Shown: positions 1 through 9,300, counted from the first letter of the stretch. The stretch is DNA of 37,837 nucleotides from Bacteroidales bacterium KA00344 (GCA_001552765.1 KQ959382.1:1-37837); one strand, 5' to 3'. Numbers and translations are program-made. The notes: generated by a model from the letters alone, not told the origin.

Positions 1-33
1 TTACGTGTAAACTTTTTGAGTAGCAGCAAAAAT

Positions 34-351
34 ATTTCCGGCCGAAATTCGCTAAAATTCAGAAAGTTGATAACTCGCTTATAATCAACACATTTCACAA
101 CAATAGCCCAATGACCCGATTATTATCATCTGCGGTTGCATATCAAACGGCACAGTCGATAAGCCCTAATCATGATGTGGAAAAGGCTCACTCGCACAGT
201 CATCAAGCCTTAAACGCAACGCGATAAGAATGTAAACGTGTTGCCCTTGTAATTTTCACGTCGTCTGAGTTAATTTTGATGGAGAAAACATAGCCCTTTT
301 TGCGCTGGATGCTTCGAAAATAATCTCTGAAAAACGGTAAACTAAGTTTAC
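34..351 (+). repeat. Dispersed intergenic element, copy A
   Basis: Non-coding repeat related to four other stretches in this window. It starts with a block around TTTCCGGCCGAAATTCGC and has an AACGGC box at 146-151. Three degenerate 21-23 bp units follow, starting at 162 (AGCCCTAATC), 185 (GGCTCACTCGCA) and 206 (AGCCTTAAACGCA). The right-end signature AAACATAGCCCTTTTTGCGC lies at 286-305, and a shared tail containing GGTAAACTAA follows. Alignment was by eye. Bases 352-590 hold no gene I can support. Confidence 0.6.
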
Positions 352-594
352 ATCTACAGAGGGTTTGCAGAGCAATGTCCCGCATGATGTACACGTTATT
401 ACATCCCACAAAGATGGTCAAACGGCATCCAAATGAGACATGTGATTGGTTATAAAGATGGTTTCTGAATGGCTGAATTGTTATTATTCTGATTAGAGTT
501 CGTTCAAACCATTTAAATATCAACAAGTTAGACTATTGACATTTGATTCAAATCAAAATATCACACGTTTTGGAAACTTTACAACATCATTGTC

Positions 595-625
595 TTGGTA
601 ATATCAACAAATGGTCTTATATTTG
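595..625 (+). promoter_or_regulatory. Bacteroidetes-type promoter for the tiny-ORF transcript
   Basis: TTG at 595-597 and TATATTTG at 618-625 are 20 bases apart, which matches the -33/-7 consensus. Transcription should begin near 630, before the two tiny ORFs. Confidence 0.6.
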
Positions 626-710
626 CACCAACTATTAGAAAAACATATACATATAGTAAGGATAACACAGGAGTACACACGAGCTCCTGAATTAAAAGAA
701 AGGAAAAAAT

Positions 711-800
711 ATGGTAGTACTAATGATTATCTTAGCAGTTACCGTAGCTATAGCAGCACAGCAACTGAGAGACAACAATCATGTGAGCATGGACAACTAA
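711..800 (+). CDS. 29-residue hydrophobic peptide, function unknown
   Basis: This ORF starts at ATG 711 behind an A/G-rich ribosome-binding stretch (AAAGAAAGGAAAAAA) and stops at 798-800. Residues 1-16 are almost entirely aliphatic and alanine (MVVLMIILAVTVAIAA), long enough for one short membrane segment. A polar tail with several Asn and Asp follows. A consensus promoter lies about 85 bases upstream, and a small hairpin (CAGGAG/CTCCTG, around 669-690) lies in the leader. It could be a small membrane peptide, a toxin-like peptide or a leader peptide. I recognise no family, and translation is inferred only from position and start context. Confidence 0.4.
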   Translation: MVVLMIILAVTVAIAAQQLRDNNHVSMDN

Positions 801-871
801 ACCGTCCATGAACATTAGAGAGAAAAGAGAGAAGATTAAATTATAAAACAGTAAAAAGATTGGATTTAACT

Positions 872-991
872 ATGGATAATATGAAAAGAATGATGATAAA
901 GACGCTTAAAAAGTTGATTAATAGTTATAAAGAATGTATGCAGATCTATGGCGATGCCTTGCTGAGAGGTGGTTCATACGGCTGCGCATAA
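872..991 (+). CDS. 39-residue basic peptide, function unknown
   Basis: This is the second tiny ORF of the same predicted transcript, 71 bases after the first. It starts at ATG 872 and stops just seven bases before the terminator hairpin at 998. The N-terminal half is rich in Met and Lys and could form an amphipathic helix. The C-terminus ends in ALLRGGSYGCA, with Gly-Gly and a near-terminal Cys. In-frame ATGs at 881 and 890 are alternative starts. I recognise no family. The tight fit between promoter, ORF and terminator is the main reason to think it is real. Confidence 0.4.
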   Translation: MDNMKRMMIKTLKKLINSYKECMQIYGDALLRGGSYGCA

Positions 992-997
992 ATAAAC

Positions 998-1040
998 ATC
1001 TCCCCAAGCACATTTACTAAAATGGCTTGGGGAGATTTCT
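998..1040. terminator. Shared terminator hairpin between the tiny ORFs and metY
   Basis: A perfect 12-bp stem pairs 998-1009 (ATCTCCCCAAGC) with 1025-1036 around a 15-base loop. On the plus strand it is followed by a T-rich tract, so it fits as terminator of the tiny-ORF transcript. On the minus strand it sits just after the metY stop and is followed by GTTTATTT. Confidence 0.75.
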
Positions 1041-1045
1041 TTTCT

Positions 1046-2317
1046 TTATATTTTGTCTAATGCCTGCTGAATATCATCTATAATATCCTCTACTGCTTCG
1101 ATTCCGACAGACAACCTGATTAAGTCAGGAGCAATACCCGCCTCGCGCAACTGCTCGTCAGACAATTGGCGATGTGTGTGACTTGCGGGATGCAATACAC
1201 AAGTGCGGGCATCGGCAACATGGGTTACAATATTCACGAGTTTCAGTGAATCCATGAATTTAACGGCAGTTTCCCTATCTCCCTTCAGACCAAAAGAAAG
1301 GACGCCACAAGAGCCATTGGGTAAATATTTCTGACCAAGTTCATAATTCTTGTTATCTTTCAAACCGCAATAGTTAACCCACGCCACACGATCGTCGTTG
1401 TACAGGAATTCTGCTACGGCCTGTGCGTTCCTGCAATGCTGCGGCACACGAAGATGGAGCGTCTCTAAACCTATGTTCAACAAGAACGAATTTTGCGGAG
1501 CGGGAATTGATCCCAAATCTCGCATGAGCTGGGCAACCAGCTTTGTCATGTAGCCCATTTTACCAAAATCCTTGGTATAGGTAAGCCCGTGATACGAATC
1601 GTCCGGCTGGCATAGTCCCGGATATTTGTCGGCATGGGCACTCCAATCAAAGTTGCCACTGTCTACAACGACGCCACCCACCTGTGTGGCATGGCCATCC
1701 ATATACTTTGTAGTGGAATGGGTCACGATGTCTGCGCCCCACTCGAAAGGACGGCAGTTGATAGGAGTGGCAAATGTGTTATCTATGATTAACGGCACTC
1801 CGTTTTTATGTGCCACGCGCGCAAACTTCTCGATGTCTAAGACGTTGCAGCCGGGGTTGCTGATCGTTTCGCCGAATAAAACTTTGGTGTTCGGACGGAA
1901 AGCTTTCTGAATTTCTTCTTCCGAAGCCTCCGGATTGACAAAGGTACACTCAATGCCCAGTTTCTTCAGCGTAACACCAAACAGATTGTAGGTGCCTCCG
2001 TAGATTTCTGTAGATGCAACGATATGTGCACCGGCTTCGCAGATATTGAACACGGCATAAAAATTAGCAGCCTGTCCGCTTGAGGTGAGCATGGCACCAA
2101 TTCCCCCTTCCAGTGCGCATATTTTCCTGGCTACGGCATCGTTGGTAGGATTTTGCAAACGAGTATAGAAATAACCTTCTTTCTTCAAATCAAAAAGCAT
2201 GGCCATTTCTTCTGTATTGTCATATTTAAATGTAGTACTCTGGATAATCGGCAACACTCGCGGCTCGCCATTTTTCGGTTCCCAGCCTGCCCGTAGGCAT
2301 AATGTTTCTCTTTTCAT
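1046..2317 (-). CDS. metY: O-acetylhomoserine sulfhydrylase, PLP-dependent
   Basis: The 423-residue protein is a member of the Cys/Met metabolism PLP-dependent family. It should make homocysteine from O-acetylhomoserine and sulfide in the cytosol. The N-terminus (ETLCLRAGWEP...) and SGQAAN at about 80-85 are typical. LIIDNTFATP (Asp179) contacts the cofactor, and HSTTKYMDGH carries the PLP lysine, Lys204. Length is normal for this branch, which is longer than cystathionine gamma-synthase. It is a single-gene unit facing the tiny-ORF transcript. Upstream, at 2350-2357 on the minus strand, TTACTTTG is one base off the -7 consensus. I saw no SAM riboswitch in its leader. Confidence 0.93.
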   Translation of the reverse strand: MKRETLCLRAGWEPKNGEPRVLPIIQSTTFKYDNTEEMAMLFDLKKEGYFYTRLQNPTNDAVARKICALEGGIGAMLTSSGQAANFYAVFNICEAGAHIVASTEIYGGTYNLFGVTLKKLGIECTFVNPEASEEEIQKAFRPNTKVLFGETISNPGCNVLDIEKFARVAHKNGVPLIIDNTFATPINCRPFEWGADIVTHSTTKYMDGHATQVGGVVVDSGNFDWSAHADKYPGLCQPDDSYHGLTYTKDFGKMGYMTKLVAQLMRDLGSIPAPQNSFLLNIGLETLHLRVPQHCRNAQAVAEFLYNDDRVAWVNYCGLKDNKNYELGQKYLPNGSCGVLSFGLKGDRETAVKFMDSLKLVNIVTHVADARTCVLHPASHTHRQLSDEQLREAGIAPDLIRLSVGIEAVEDIIDDIQQALDKI

Positions 2318-2349
2318 ACAATTTTATTTATTATAATTCAATACAAAAG

Positions 2350-2357
2350 CAAAGTAA
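2350..2357 (-). promoter_or_regulatory. Possible -7 box for metY
   Basis: TTACTTTG on the minus strand differs from TAnnTTTG at the second base. It lies 32 bases before the metY start, a usual leader length. This is a moderate candidate only. Confidence 0.35.
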
Positions 2358-2817
2358 CTAATAAAAAATGGAAAAAACAAGCTCGTTTTGAATTTATTGC
2401 TTGCACAATCAAAAATTAAATGCTATATTTACTTTGAATAATTATTATAAAGTAGGCGTTTAAAAATAAACGAGTATAGCATTACCCGTTTTTTCTTTGA
2501 TTATACAGTTCTCTCCATGCTGTTCCGTCATCGGAGTATTGTCTTTCGACAGCCACCGAAATGCTCTTCTTTCAAGACAGAAATCAGGCTGGACAATGGG
2601 GGCTGAATATATTGGAAAACAATGATGAATGTCACCCATATAGGAGACATTTAGCATCTGTTTATTCATTAACAAACGTTATTATTGCATATATTATCAT
2701 AACAGATTCATTATTCTGGTTTTTTATTACTATATTATGTTCGCTTTTGAATAATTTATGATTATTCAGGGCTTTATGGTACTATTTTATAAAGGATAAG
2801 ACAACTTTTTTATAAGC
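2358..2817. other. AT-rich intergenic stretch without a supported gene
   Basis: This holds the divergent control regions of metY and the sigma-factor gene. Short open frames on both strands (2460-2675 minus, 2561-2761 plus) resemble nothing I know and lack good start contexts. I saw no TAnnTTTG box close to the sigma-factor start. Confidence 0.5.
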
Positions 2818-3690
2818 ATGAGACAACTTAAGATACAGAAAAGTATAACAAACCGTTCAAGTGAGGCATTAGATAGATATCTTGTTGAGATTGGGCGTGC
2901 GCCCCTGATCTCTATCGACGAAGAGATAGAACTGTCTCAAAAGATTAAAAAAGGAGGAAGAGAAGGCAGGCGAGCAAAGGAAAAGCTCATCACCTCCAAC
3001 CTGCGTTTTGTTGTTTCCGTAGCCAAGCAATACCAACATCAAGGACTGTCGCTGACAGACCTTATCAATGAAGGTAATATAGGACTGATCAAGGCCACTG
3101 AGAAATTCGATGAAACACGAGGGTTCAAATTCATCTCGTATGCGGTATGGTGGATTAGACAAAGTATTCTCCAAGCCATTGCCGAGCAGAGTCGCATTGT
3201 AAGACTGCCTTTGAATCAGGTGGGCACATTGAGCAAAATCAATCAGGAGATTAACAAGTTTGAACAAAAACATGAACGTCGGCCAAGCACTCAGGAAATT
3301 GCAGAGGTCATCGATGTAGAGGCTGGCAAAATCAGACAGAGCATGATGGCTGATGGGCATCATGTAAGTATCGACGCACCTTTCCAGGAAGACGAAACTA
3401 ATTCTATGGCAGACATCATGGCCAGCGGAGACGACAGCCGGACAGACAGACGTGTGGACCATGAAAGTATGTCTCAGGAACTCAACAGCGTGCTCGAGAG
3501 TGTGCTGAAAGAAAGAGAGAGTTTCATTGTAAAAAAGTGTTTCGGCATAGGTTGTAATGAGTTGGGACTTGAAGAAATTGGAGATCGGTTAGGCCTAACC
3601 AGAGAACGTGTGCGCCAAATAAGGGAAAAGAGCATTACTAAACTGCGGGAAAGTGGCAATATTAAAATATTGATGAAGTATCTGGGATAA
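2818..3690 (+). CDS. Sigma-70 family factor, primary-like paralogue
   Basis: The 290-residue protein has the compact layout of Bacteroidales RpoD, with no region 1.1. Region 1.2 lies at about 17-50. Regions 2.1-2.4 lie at about 60-130, with NEGNIGLIKATEKFDETRG and FKFISYAVWWIRQSILQA. Region 3 spans about 130-215, and region 4 has the helix-turn-helix LGLTRERVRQIREKSI at 258-273. It would direct RNA polymerase core to promoters. The N-terminal half is close to the housekeeping factor as I remember it. The linker GGREGRRAKEK, the acidic region-3 segment and the end (SGNIKILMKYLG) are more diverged, so I read it as a second, group-2-like sigma rather than the essential RpoD. That paralogue assignment is from memory. 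Confidence 0.85.
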   Translation: MRQLKIQKSITNRSSEALDRYLVEIGRAPLISIDEEIELSQKIKKGGREGRRAKEKLITSNLRFVVSVAKQYQHQGLSLTDLINEGNIGLIKATEKFDETRGFKFISYAVWWIRQSILQAIAEQSRIVRLPLNQVGTLSKINQEINKFEQKHERRPSTQEIAEVIDVEAGKIRQSMMADGHHVSIDAPFQEDETNSMADIMASGDDSRTDRRVDHESMSQELNSVLESVLKERESFIVKKCFGIGCNELGLEEIGDRLGLTRERVRQIREKSITKLRESGNIKILMKYLG

Positions 3691-3705
3691 CAACAAATAC
3701 ATATA

Positions 3706-3731
3706 AGCCTTTTCGACAAGATGAAAAGGCT
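3706..3731 (+). terminator. Hairpin after the sigma-factor gene
   Basis: A perfect 9-bp stem pairs AGCCTTTTC (3706-3714) with 3723-3731 around an 8-base loop, 15 bases after the stop codon. Only a short T-containing tail follows, so termination strength is uncertain. Confidence 0.5.
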
Positions 3732-3931
3732 CGTTATTTGATGTTTTACATTGTGTCGCAAACTTTCCTCTAAAGAGAGGTATAAAAATATGTACTCAAC
3801 CCACATAAGTTTCGGAGATTTTATGTAAGTTTGCACAAAACAAAGATAAGGAACGTCTGTATGGATCATTTCATCATACCAATACGGGCGATTTGATATC
3901 ACCTTGTTCAATAACTACGAGTTGTTTTCAC

Positions 3932-4678
3932 ATGCAGATAGACATCAAACATTTGGTAAAATCCTTTGGAGAGAAAACCGCTGTCAATATTCCAGAGTTT
4001 TCTATTCAACAAGGTGAAATTCTTGGCTTGGTAGGTAACAACGGGGCGGGTAAAACCACCCTGTTTCGACTTATGCTCGACTTGCTGCAGGCCGATGAAG
4101 GAGAGGTTGTTTTCACACCACAAGCAGACAATCCGGAGAGCCCATCGAAGCCTATTCATCCAGCCTTGTCGGAAGATTGGAAAAACATGACTGGCGCATA
4201 CATTGACGAAGGCTTCCTTATAGACTTTCTCACTCCTGAAGAATATATGGACTTTATTGCCAAAGTTAATGGTGCAGAAGCCATAGACTGGAAAAACATA
4301 GAGGACAGTCCGATTGGGAAATACTTGTCATTCACCAATGGCGAGCTATTCGGCCAAGACAAATATATACGTCATTTCAGTGCCGGAAACAAGCAGAAAA
4401 TAGGAATCTTATCCGTTCTCTTCACCCAGCCTCAACTCGTTATTCTCGACGAGCCGTTCAATTTTCTGGACCCTTCTGGACAAAACATTCTCAAAAAAAT
4501 ACTGGTTGATTATCACAACTCAACAGGAGCAACAATCCTGATAAGCAGCCATAATCTGCAACATACCGTCGATATCAGCACTCGAATAGCCCTGCTCGAA
4601 CACGGAAAAATCATAGAAGACCTACCAAACGAGCATGGTAGTGCCAAAGAAGCATTAGAAGAATATTTCAAAGTATAG
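3932..4678 (+). CDS. ABC transporter ATP-binding protein
   Basis: The frame opens at 3893, but the ATG at 3932 gives the normal N-terminus (MQIDIKHLVKSFG) and 248 residues. Visible motifs are Walker A GNNGAGKTT at 35-43, the signature FSAGNKQK at about 149-156, Walker B LVILDEPFNFLDP at about 169-181 and the H-loop ISSHN. The FSxGNKQK form is common in Bacteroidetes importer- or exporter-like ATPases with a split permease. No permease gene lies next to it, so its partner must be encoded elsewhere. TAAGTTTG at 3826-3833 matches the -7 consensus and could start the transcript. The substrate cannot be told from sequence. Confidence 0.85.
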   Translation: MQIDIKHLVKSFGEKTAVNIPEFSIQQGEILGLVGNNGAGKTTLFRLMLDLLQADEGEVVFTPQADNPESPSKPIHPALSEDWKNMTGAYIDEGFLIDFLTPEEYMDFIAKVNGAEAIDWKNIEDSPIGKYLSFTNGELFGQDKYIRHFSAGNKQKIGILSVLFTQPQLVILDEPFNFLDPSGQNILKKILVDYHNSTGATILISSHNLQHTVDISTRIALLEHGKIIEDLPNEHGSAKEALEEYFKV

Positions 4679-4797
4679 CCGCTTGTGGAAATCATTTTTG
4701 AGGCTTCCATAAACGGCTATTTACGATATACCATGCGTAAAAATCTTCGTCCAACAAGTTTGCCTGCCGATTTTTAGCATCTTTCAATAAAAAATAG

Positions 4798-4805
4798 TAA
4801 TTTTG
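4798..4805 (+). promoter_or_regulatory. -7 promoter box for aspS
   Basis: TAATTTTG matches TAnnTTTG and leaves a leader of about 30 bases before ATG 4839. Confidence 0.5.
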
Positions 4806-4838
4806 CGCTATATATTATAACAATCCATATTCAAAAAT

Positions 4839-6596
4839 ATGTATAGAACGAATACTTGTGGAGAGTTGCGTCTCGCTGATGCCGGCAAAGAAGTTACACT
4901 TGCCGGATGGATGCAGCGCACTCGTAAACTGGGTGGCATGACCTTTGTCGACCTCCGTGACCGCTACGGTATCACTCAGTTTGTCTTCAATGAGGCTAAC
5001 AACAAAGAACTTTGTGACAGAGCAAACAAATTAGGACGCGAATACTGTGTCCAAATAAAGGGAACAGTTTCTGAACGTCAGAGCAAGAATCCTAAAATGG
5101 ATACCGGTGACGTTGAAGTTATCGCCAAAGAACTCAATGTGCTTAGTTCATCGCTCACTCCGCCCTTTACCATCGAGGAGAACACCGACGGGGGCGATGA
5201 TTTGCGCATGAAATACCGCTATCTGGACCTGCGTCGGGCTGTTGTCCGCAAAAACATGGAGTTGCGCCACCGCATGACTATTCTCATCCGCAACTTCCTT
5301 GATTCCAAAAATTTCATGGAAGTGGAAACCCCCATCCTGATTGGATCGACACCCGAAGGAGCTCGTGACTTCGTTGTTCCCTCGCGTATGAATCCGGGAC
5401 AGTTCTATGCCCTCCCCCAAAGTCCACAGACTTTGAAGCAGCTGCTCATGGTGGCCGGATTCGATAGATACTTCCAGATAGCCAAGTGTTTCCGTGATGA
5501 AGACCTCCGTGCCGACCGCCAACCGGAGTTTACACAAATCGACTGTGAGATGAGTTTTGTCGATCAAGACGACGTTATCAACCTGTTCGAAGATATGGCA
5601 CGCCATCTTTTCAAGGAAATTCGTGGTGTAGAGCTTCCCAAACTCCAGCAAATGACATGGCATGAAGCCATGAAACGTTACGGCTCGGACAAGCCTGACC
5701 TGCGTTTTGGGATGGAGTTTGTTGAACTGAAAGAGGCTTTCCGGGGCAAGGGAGATTTCTCTGTCTTCGACGAAGCTGCCTATATCGGTGGAATATGTGT
5801 ACCCGGATGTGCCAACTACAGTCGCAAACAGCTCAACGAACTCACGGATTTCGTGAAGCGTCCGCAAGTGGGTGCCAGGGGATTAGTATATATAAAGTAC
5901 AATGAGGATGGCTCTGTCAAGAGTTCTATTGATAAGTTCTACGCCCCCGAAATACTGGCAGACATCAAGAAAGAGATGGGTGCTAAAGATGGAGACCTCG
6001 TATTGATTCTCTCCGGTGACAATGCCAACAAAACGCGTGTGCAACTTTGCAATCTGCGTTTGGAGATGGGCGAACGTCTCGGATTGCGCGACAAGAACGT
6101 CTTTAAATGTCTTTGGATAATCGACTTCCCTTTGTTTGAGTGGAGCGATGAAGAACAACGCCTCATGGCAACTCATCATCCTTTCACCATGCCCAACCCT
6201 GATGACATTCCCCTACTCGATGAGCATCCGGAACAAGTGCGTGCCAAGGCTTACGACTTTGTATGCAACGGTATTGAAGTGGGTGGCGGCAGCATCCGTA
6301 TCCACGATACGCAACTGCAAGAAAAGATGTTTGAAGTGCTTGGCTTCACCCGTGAAAGCGCAGAGGCTCAATTTGGCTTCTTGATGAATGCCTTTAAATA
6401 CGGCGCACCACCCCATGCCGGATTGGCCTTCGGTCTCGACCGTTTCGTGAGCATTATGGCTGGTCTCGACAGTATTCGCGACTGCATTGCATTCCCCAAA
6501 AACAATAGCGGGCGCGATGTTATGCTTGATGCTCCTTCTGCCATCGACGCCAAACAACTCGATGAACTGCAGATTAAGCTCAACCTTAAAGCATAA
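4839..6596 (+). CDS. aspS: Aspartyl-tRNA synthetase
   Basis: The 585-residue class II synthetase charges tRNA-Asp with aspartate in the cytosol. The anticodon-binding OB fold occupies about 1-105. The catalytic core follows, with YRYLDLRR at about 126-133 and motif 2 [14 protein letters not shown] at about 218-231. Motif 3 GLAFGLDRF lies at about 528-536. The length and the segment between motifs 2 and 3 fit the bacterial type with a GAD insertion. It is transcribed alone from its own promoter and ends at a long hairpin that also faces the convergent synthetase-like gene. Confidence 0.96.
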   Translation: MYRTNTCGELRLADAGKEVTLAGWMQRTRKLGGMTFVDLRDRYGITQFVFNEANNKELCDRANKLGREYCVQIKGTVSERQSKNPKMDTGDVEVIAKELNVLSSSLTPPFTIEENTDGGDDLRMKYRYLDLRRAVVRKNMELRHRMTILIRNFLDSKNFMEVETPILIGSTPEGARDFVVPSRMNPGQFYALPQSPQTLKQLLMVAGFDRYFQIAKCFRDEDLRADRQPEFTQIDCEMSFVDQDDVINLFEDMARHLFKEIRGVELPKLQQMTWHEAMKRYGSDKPDLRFGMEFVELKEAFRGKGDFSVFDEAAYIGGICVPGCANYSRKQLNELTDFVKRPQVGARGLVYIKYNEDGSVKSSIDKFYAPEILADIKKEMGAKDGDLVLILSGDNANKTRVQLCNLRLEMGERLGLRDKNVFKCLWIIDFPLFEWSDEEQRLMATHHPFTMPNPDDIPLLDEHPEQVRAKAYDFVCNGIEVGGGSIRIHDTQLQEKMFEVLGFTRESAEAQFGFLMNAFKYGAPPHAGLAFGLDRFVSIMAGLDSIRDCIAFPKNNSGRDVMLDAPSAIDAKQLDELQIKLNLKA

Positions 6597-6638
6597 CGAC
6601 AAACCTTCTGCTTAGTTTATTACAGAAACCGTTTACAT

Positions 6639-6685
6639 AACAACAACTCCCGTTTATCTACAAAAGATGAACGGGAGTTGTTGTT
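6639..6685. terminator. Long bidirectional terminator hairpin
   Basis: A perfect 16-bp stem pairs 6639-6654 (AACAACAACTCCCGTT) with 6670-6685. It extends inward by a T-G and three more pairs to a 7-base loop. It lies between the convergent aspS and acyl-CoA synthetase genes and could serve both. The lower stem is itself A/T rich on both sides. Confidence 0.85.
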
Positions 6686-6838
6686 GTAAGGTATGTATCA
6701 GGTCAATATTCAACCCACATCATGTTGTTTCATCCGACACAGTCAAATTTTCTTCTATCAGCGAGAGATGCTACGGAGTTCAACGAGATATATCACTATT
6801 TCCAACAATAAACTCTACAGAAAGAAGCCATCCGCCCA

Positions 6839-8503
6839 TTAACGCATATAAAGATAGCGCTTAATGGAACGCTTGGGCGTTTTGGCAAACTCCTCCGCGT
6901 GCAGTTCGATGGTATTGAGACGGCAATATGATGGCAGGATCGCGTTGAGAAGTTGCTTGTTTTCTTCCATAATCTCCATTAGATTATCATTATTATATCC
7001 CTTCTCGTTAGCTGCTTCATAATCCGGATAAACCAATCCCACGAGTTTTTCACCATCTTGAATCACAACGCTTTCACTCACCATATTCATAGAATTGAGC
7101 TTATCCTCTATTTCTTCCGGATATATGTTCTGTCCGTTTGAGCCCAACAGCATGTTCTTAGAGCGTCCTTTGATAAACACGTTGCCGTCTGCGTCCATCA
7201 AGCCAAGGTCTCCGGTATGGAACCATCCGTCCTTATCTATGCACTCCTTAGTGGCTTCCTCGTTTTTGTAATAACCCAACATCACGTTAGGCCCTTTAAC
7301 CAAAATCTCTCCCGGTACAGTTTGTGGATTGGGACTGTCTATCTCCACTTGCATGTGTAACGCGGCTTTTCCACACGATCCGGGCACAAAATCTTTGTAA
7401 TCCGCATAGCAAATAATCGGCGCACATTCCGTTGCTCCATATCCCACTGTATAGCGGAAACCTATCTGACTAAGGAAAGTTTCCACCTCCTGATTGAATG
7501 CTGCTCCACCTACAATCACTTGATAGAAGTTTCCCCCGAAAGCGTTGGTTACTTCCTCGCATACCTTCTCAAAAATCTTACGATTGATTCCCGGCAACTT
7601 CAACAACAGTTTGATTTTAGGATCTTGTATCTTTGGGAACACCTTCTTACGGATAATCTTCTCAATAATCAATGGAACGGAAATGATTATCTTAGGTTTG
7701 ACCTCCGCAAAAGCTTTCGCAATGATCACTGGAGACGGCACACGATTCAAATAATAGATATGGCATCCACTGATAAATTCAAAAATAAACTCAAATGCCA
7801 AACCATACATGTGTGCCATAGGTAATATGCTTATCACATTATCGCCAGGCTTAATTTCATGTCCAAGCACATGTTCCGCAAAATCGTTATTGCTCCATAA
7901 CGCACGATAAGGCAGCATTACCCCTTTTGAGAACCCCGTCGTGCCACTGGTATAATTGATGAGCGCAAGCTCCTCCGGATCGCTCTCATGATAATATTTC
8001 ACATGTTCGGGACGAAAATACTTGGGATACTTCTTGCCAAACAACTCATTTAGGTGCTCACGGGCATAAGTTAGTTTATCAGTGCGCGATAGCTTTAAAG
8101 AATAATCCGGGATATAAATGATACCTTCCAATTTAGGCATTTTGGTGGCATCTATTTCTGTTGCCACCACGTCACCTACAAAAAGAAGCTTCGCATCCGA
8201 GTGATTCACGATATTGTGCATCTGTTCAGCAGTGAACTCATGCAGTATGGGCACAGCGACAGCTCCATACGTCAGCACTGCCAAAAAAGCCGCAGCCCAC
8301 GCTGCACTGTTTCTTCCTGCAAGGGCAATTTTGTCTCCACGTACCACGCCTGAATTCTCAAACATGATATGCAGCTTCTCTATCTTCCTTGCCACATCAT
8401 GATATTGCAGTGTTGCGCCTTTATAATCTGTTAGCGCATTACGGTTCCAATTCTCAATAATACTCTGTTGTATTCGATGGTTAAAACCCGTGTATTGTTC
8501 CAT
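6839..8503 (-). CDS. AMP-binding long-chain fatty acid-CoA ligase-like enzyme
   Basis: The 554-residue member of the adenylate-forming superfamily would activate a carboxylic acid, probably a fatty acid, to an acyl-AMP and then an acyl-thioester. The P-loop YTSGTTGFSKG sits at 184-194, and GYGATECAP gives the central core motif. GWFHTGDLG and the hinge region FIKGRSKNMLL follow, with the C-terminal domain up to 554. Near the C-terminus FAKTPKRSIKRYLY carries the catalytic Lys region. It starts 38 bases after a diverged, truncated copy of its own N-terminus, and the two are probably co-transcribed. The acyl substrate is not readable from sequence. Confidence 0.88.
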   Translation of the reverse strand: MEQYTGFNHRIQQSIIENWNRNALTDYKGATLQYHDVARKIEKLHIMFENSGVVRGDKIALAGRNSAAWAAAFLAVLTYGAVAVPILHEFTAEQMHNIVNHSDAKLLFVGDVVATEIDATKMPKLEGIIYIPDYSLKLSRTDKLTYAREHLNELFGKKYPKYFRPEHVKYYHESDPEELALINYTSGTTGFSKGVMLPYRALWSNNDFAEHVLGHEIKPGDNVISILPMAHMYGLAFEFIFEFISGCHIYYLNRVPSPVIIAKAFAEVKPKIIISVPLIIEKIIRKKVFPKIQDPKIKLLLKLPGINRKIFEKVCEEVTNAFGGNFYQVIVGGAAFNQEVETFLSQIGFRYTVGYGATECAPIICYADYKDFVPGSCGKAALHMQVEIDSPNPQTVPGEILVKGPNVMLGYYKNEEATKECIDKDGWFHTGDLGLMDADGNVFIKGRSKNMLLGSNGQNIYPEEIEDKLNSMNMVSESVVIQDGEKLVGLVYPDYEAANEKGYNNDNLMEIMEENKQLLNAILPSYCRLNTIELHAEEFAKTPKRSIKRYLYMR

Positions 8504-8541
8504 AGCAATTCAAATTCTGTTACGGCAGCATACTTGCATGA

Positions 8542-9171
8542 TCAACAAGCAGTGCGATAACTATGTTTCGTTTTGATATAAATATCGTTTGATTGATTTT
8601 TTCGCGTTTCCTCAAACTCCCGATCACAGCATCCAATTTCAATTATCTTGCAGACAGACGAGAGTCTTACATTCTGACCCTTTCTGTTTTGCTCCGTCAT
8701 GCTCAGCAAGTCAGCAGCAGTAGTCGAAATAACCGACACCCCAACTTCATTAACATTAGCAAACATCAAGCACATATGCTTGTTCATCTTCTGAGATATA
8801 GAACTTTCATTGACCATAGCCAATGTATCGGAAACTTCATCTCCCGCAAAAATCAGATTGGATTCGGAAAGGATTAAAAAATTATTAATCTGCTTGATCG
8901 TAAGTTCACGCTGTATGGGCAAAAAAACAGTCCCATACGTAACCATGCCCAGATATGTACATACCCATACCGCTCTCTTGTTATCATACAACACACCTCT
9001 GTCATCACGTTTGAGACCACTATTCTCAAACATGATATACGTCTTTTCAACCTCGCGAGCAACACCACAGTACTGTAGCGTGGCTCCTTCGTGACCTGTC
9101 AGGGCTTCCTTGCCCCCGTTGGTGATCATTGCATTTTCAATGAGAACATTGAAACTTTGCACATTTCTCAT
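8542..9171 (-). CDS. Truncated, diverged copy of the adjacent acyl-CoA synthetase N-terminus
   Basis: This 209-residue ORF aligns by eye with residues 10-115 of the enzyme directly downstream. Shared features include GATLQY, VA[RK][EK][IV]EK, IMFENSG and YGxVxxPI, followed by a related 'hydrophobic-FxGDxV' segment. After about residue 120 the similarity fades, and the last 70-80 residues match nothing I know. The P-loop and all catalytic motifs are absent, so it cannot adenylate a substrate. A perfect -7 box (9195-9202) precedes it and the frame is intact. It may be a decaying tandem duplicate or a protein that kept only a binding or regulatory role. Confidence 0.6.
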   Translation of the reverse strand: MRNVQSFNVLIENAMITNGGKEALTGHEGATLQYCGVAREVEKTYIMFENSGLKRDDRGVLYDNKRAVWVCTYLGMVTYGTVFLPIQRELTIKQINNFLILSESNLIFAGDEVSDTLAMVNESSISQKMNKHMCLMFANVNEVGVSVISTTAADLLSMTEQNRKGQNVRLSSVCKIIEIGCCDREFEETRKNQSNDIYIKTKHSYRTAC

Positions 9172-9194
9172 TGCACATAGTTCTAAATTGTGTG

Positions 9195-9202
9195 CAAAGA
9201 TA
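9195..9202 (-). promoter_or_regulatory. -7 promoter box for the truncated synthetase copy
   Basis: On the minus strand TATCTTTG matches the consensus exactly and gives a leader of about 20 bases before the start at 9171. It probably drives both synthetase-like ORFs. Confidence 0.55.
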
Positions 9203-9300
9203 CGATGTTAAATGCACATTTCCAAAAATAATGTGCAGTTTTTCACCACAATTTAAACTATTTACAAAGATAATGGCTTTATCTGTTATCATTTGGAAGC

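Noticed and set aside
203..526. 107-residue open frame on the minus strand
   Set aside because: It overlaps repeat copy A and has no family resemblance or suitable start region.
2318..2460. SAM riboswitch upstream of metY
   Set aside because: The leader is short and AT-rich and shows no conserved riboswitch helices that I could draw.
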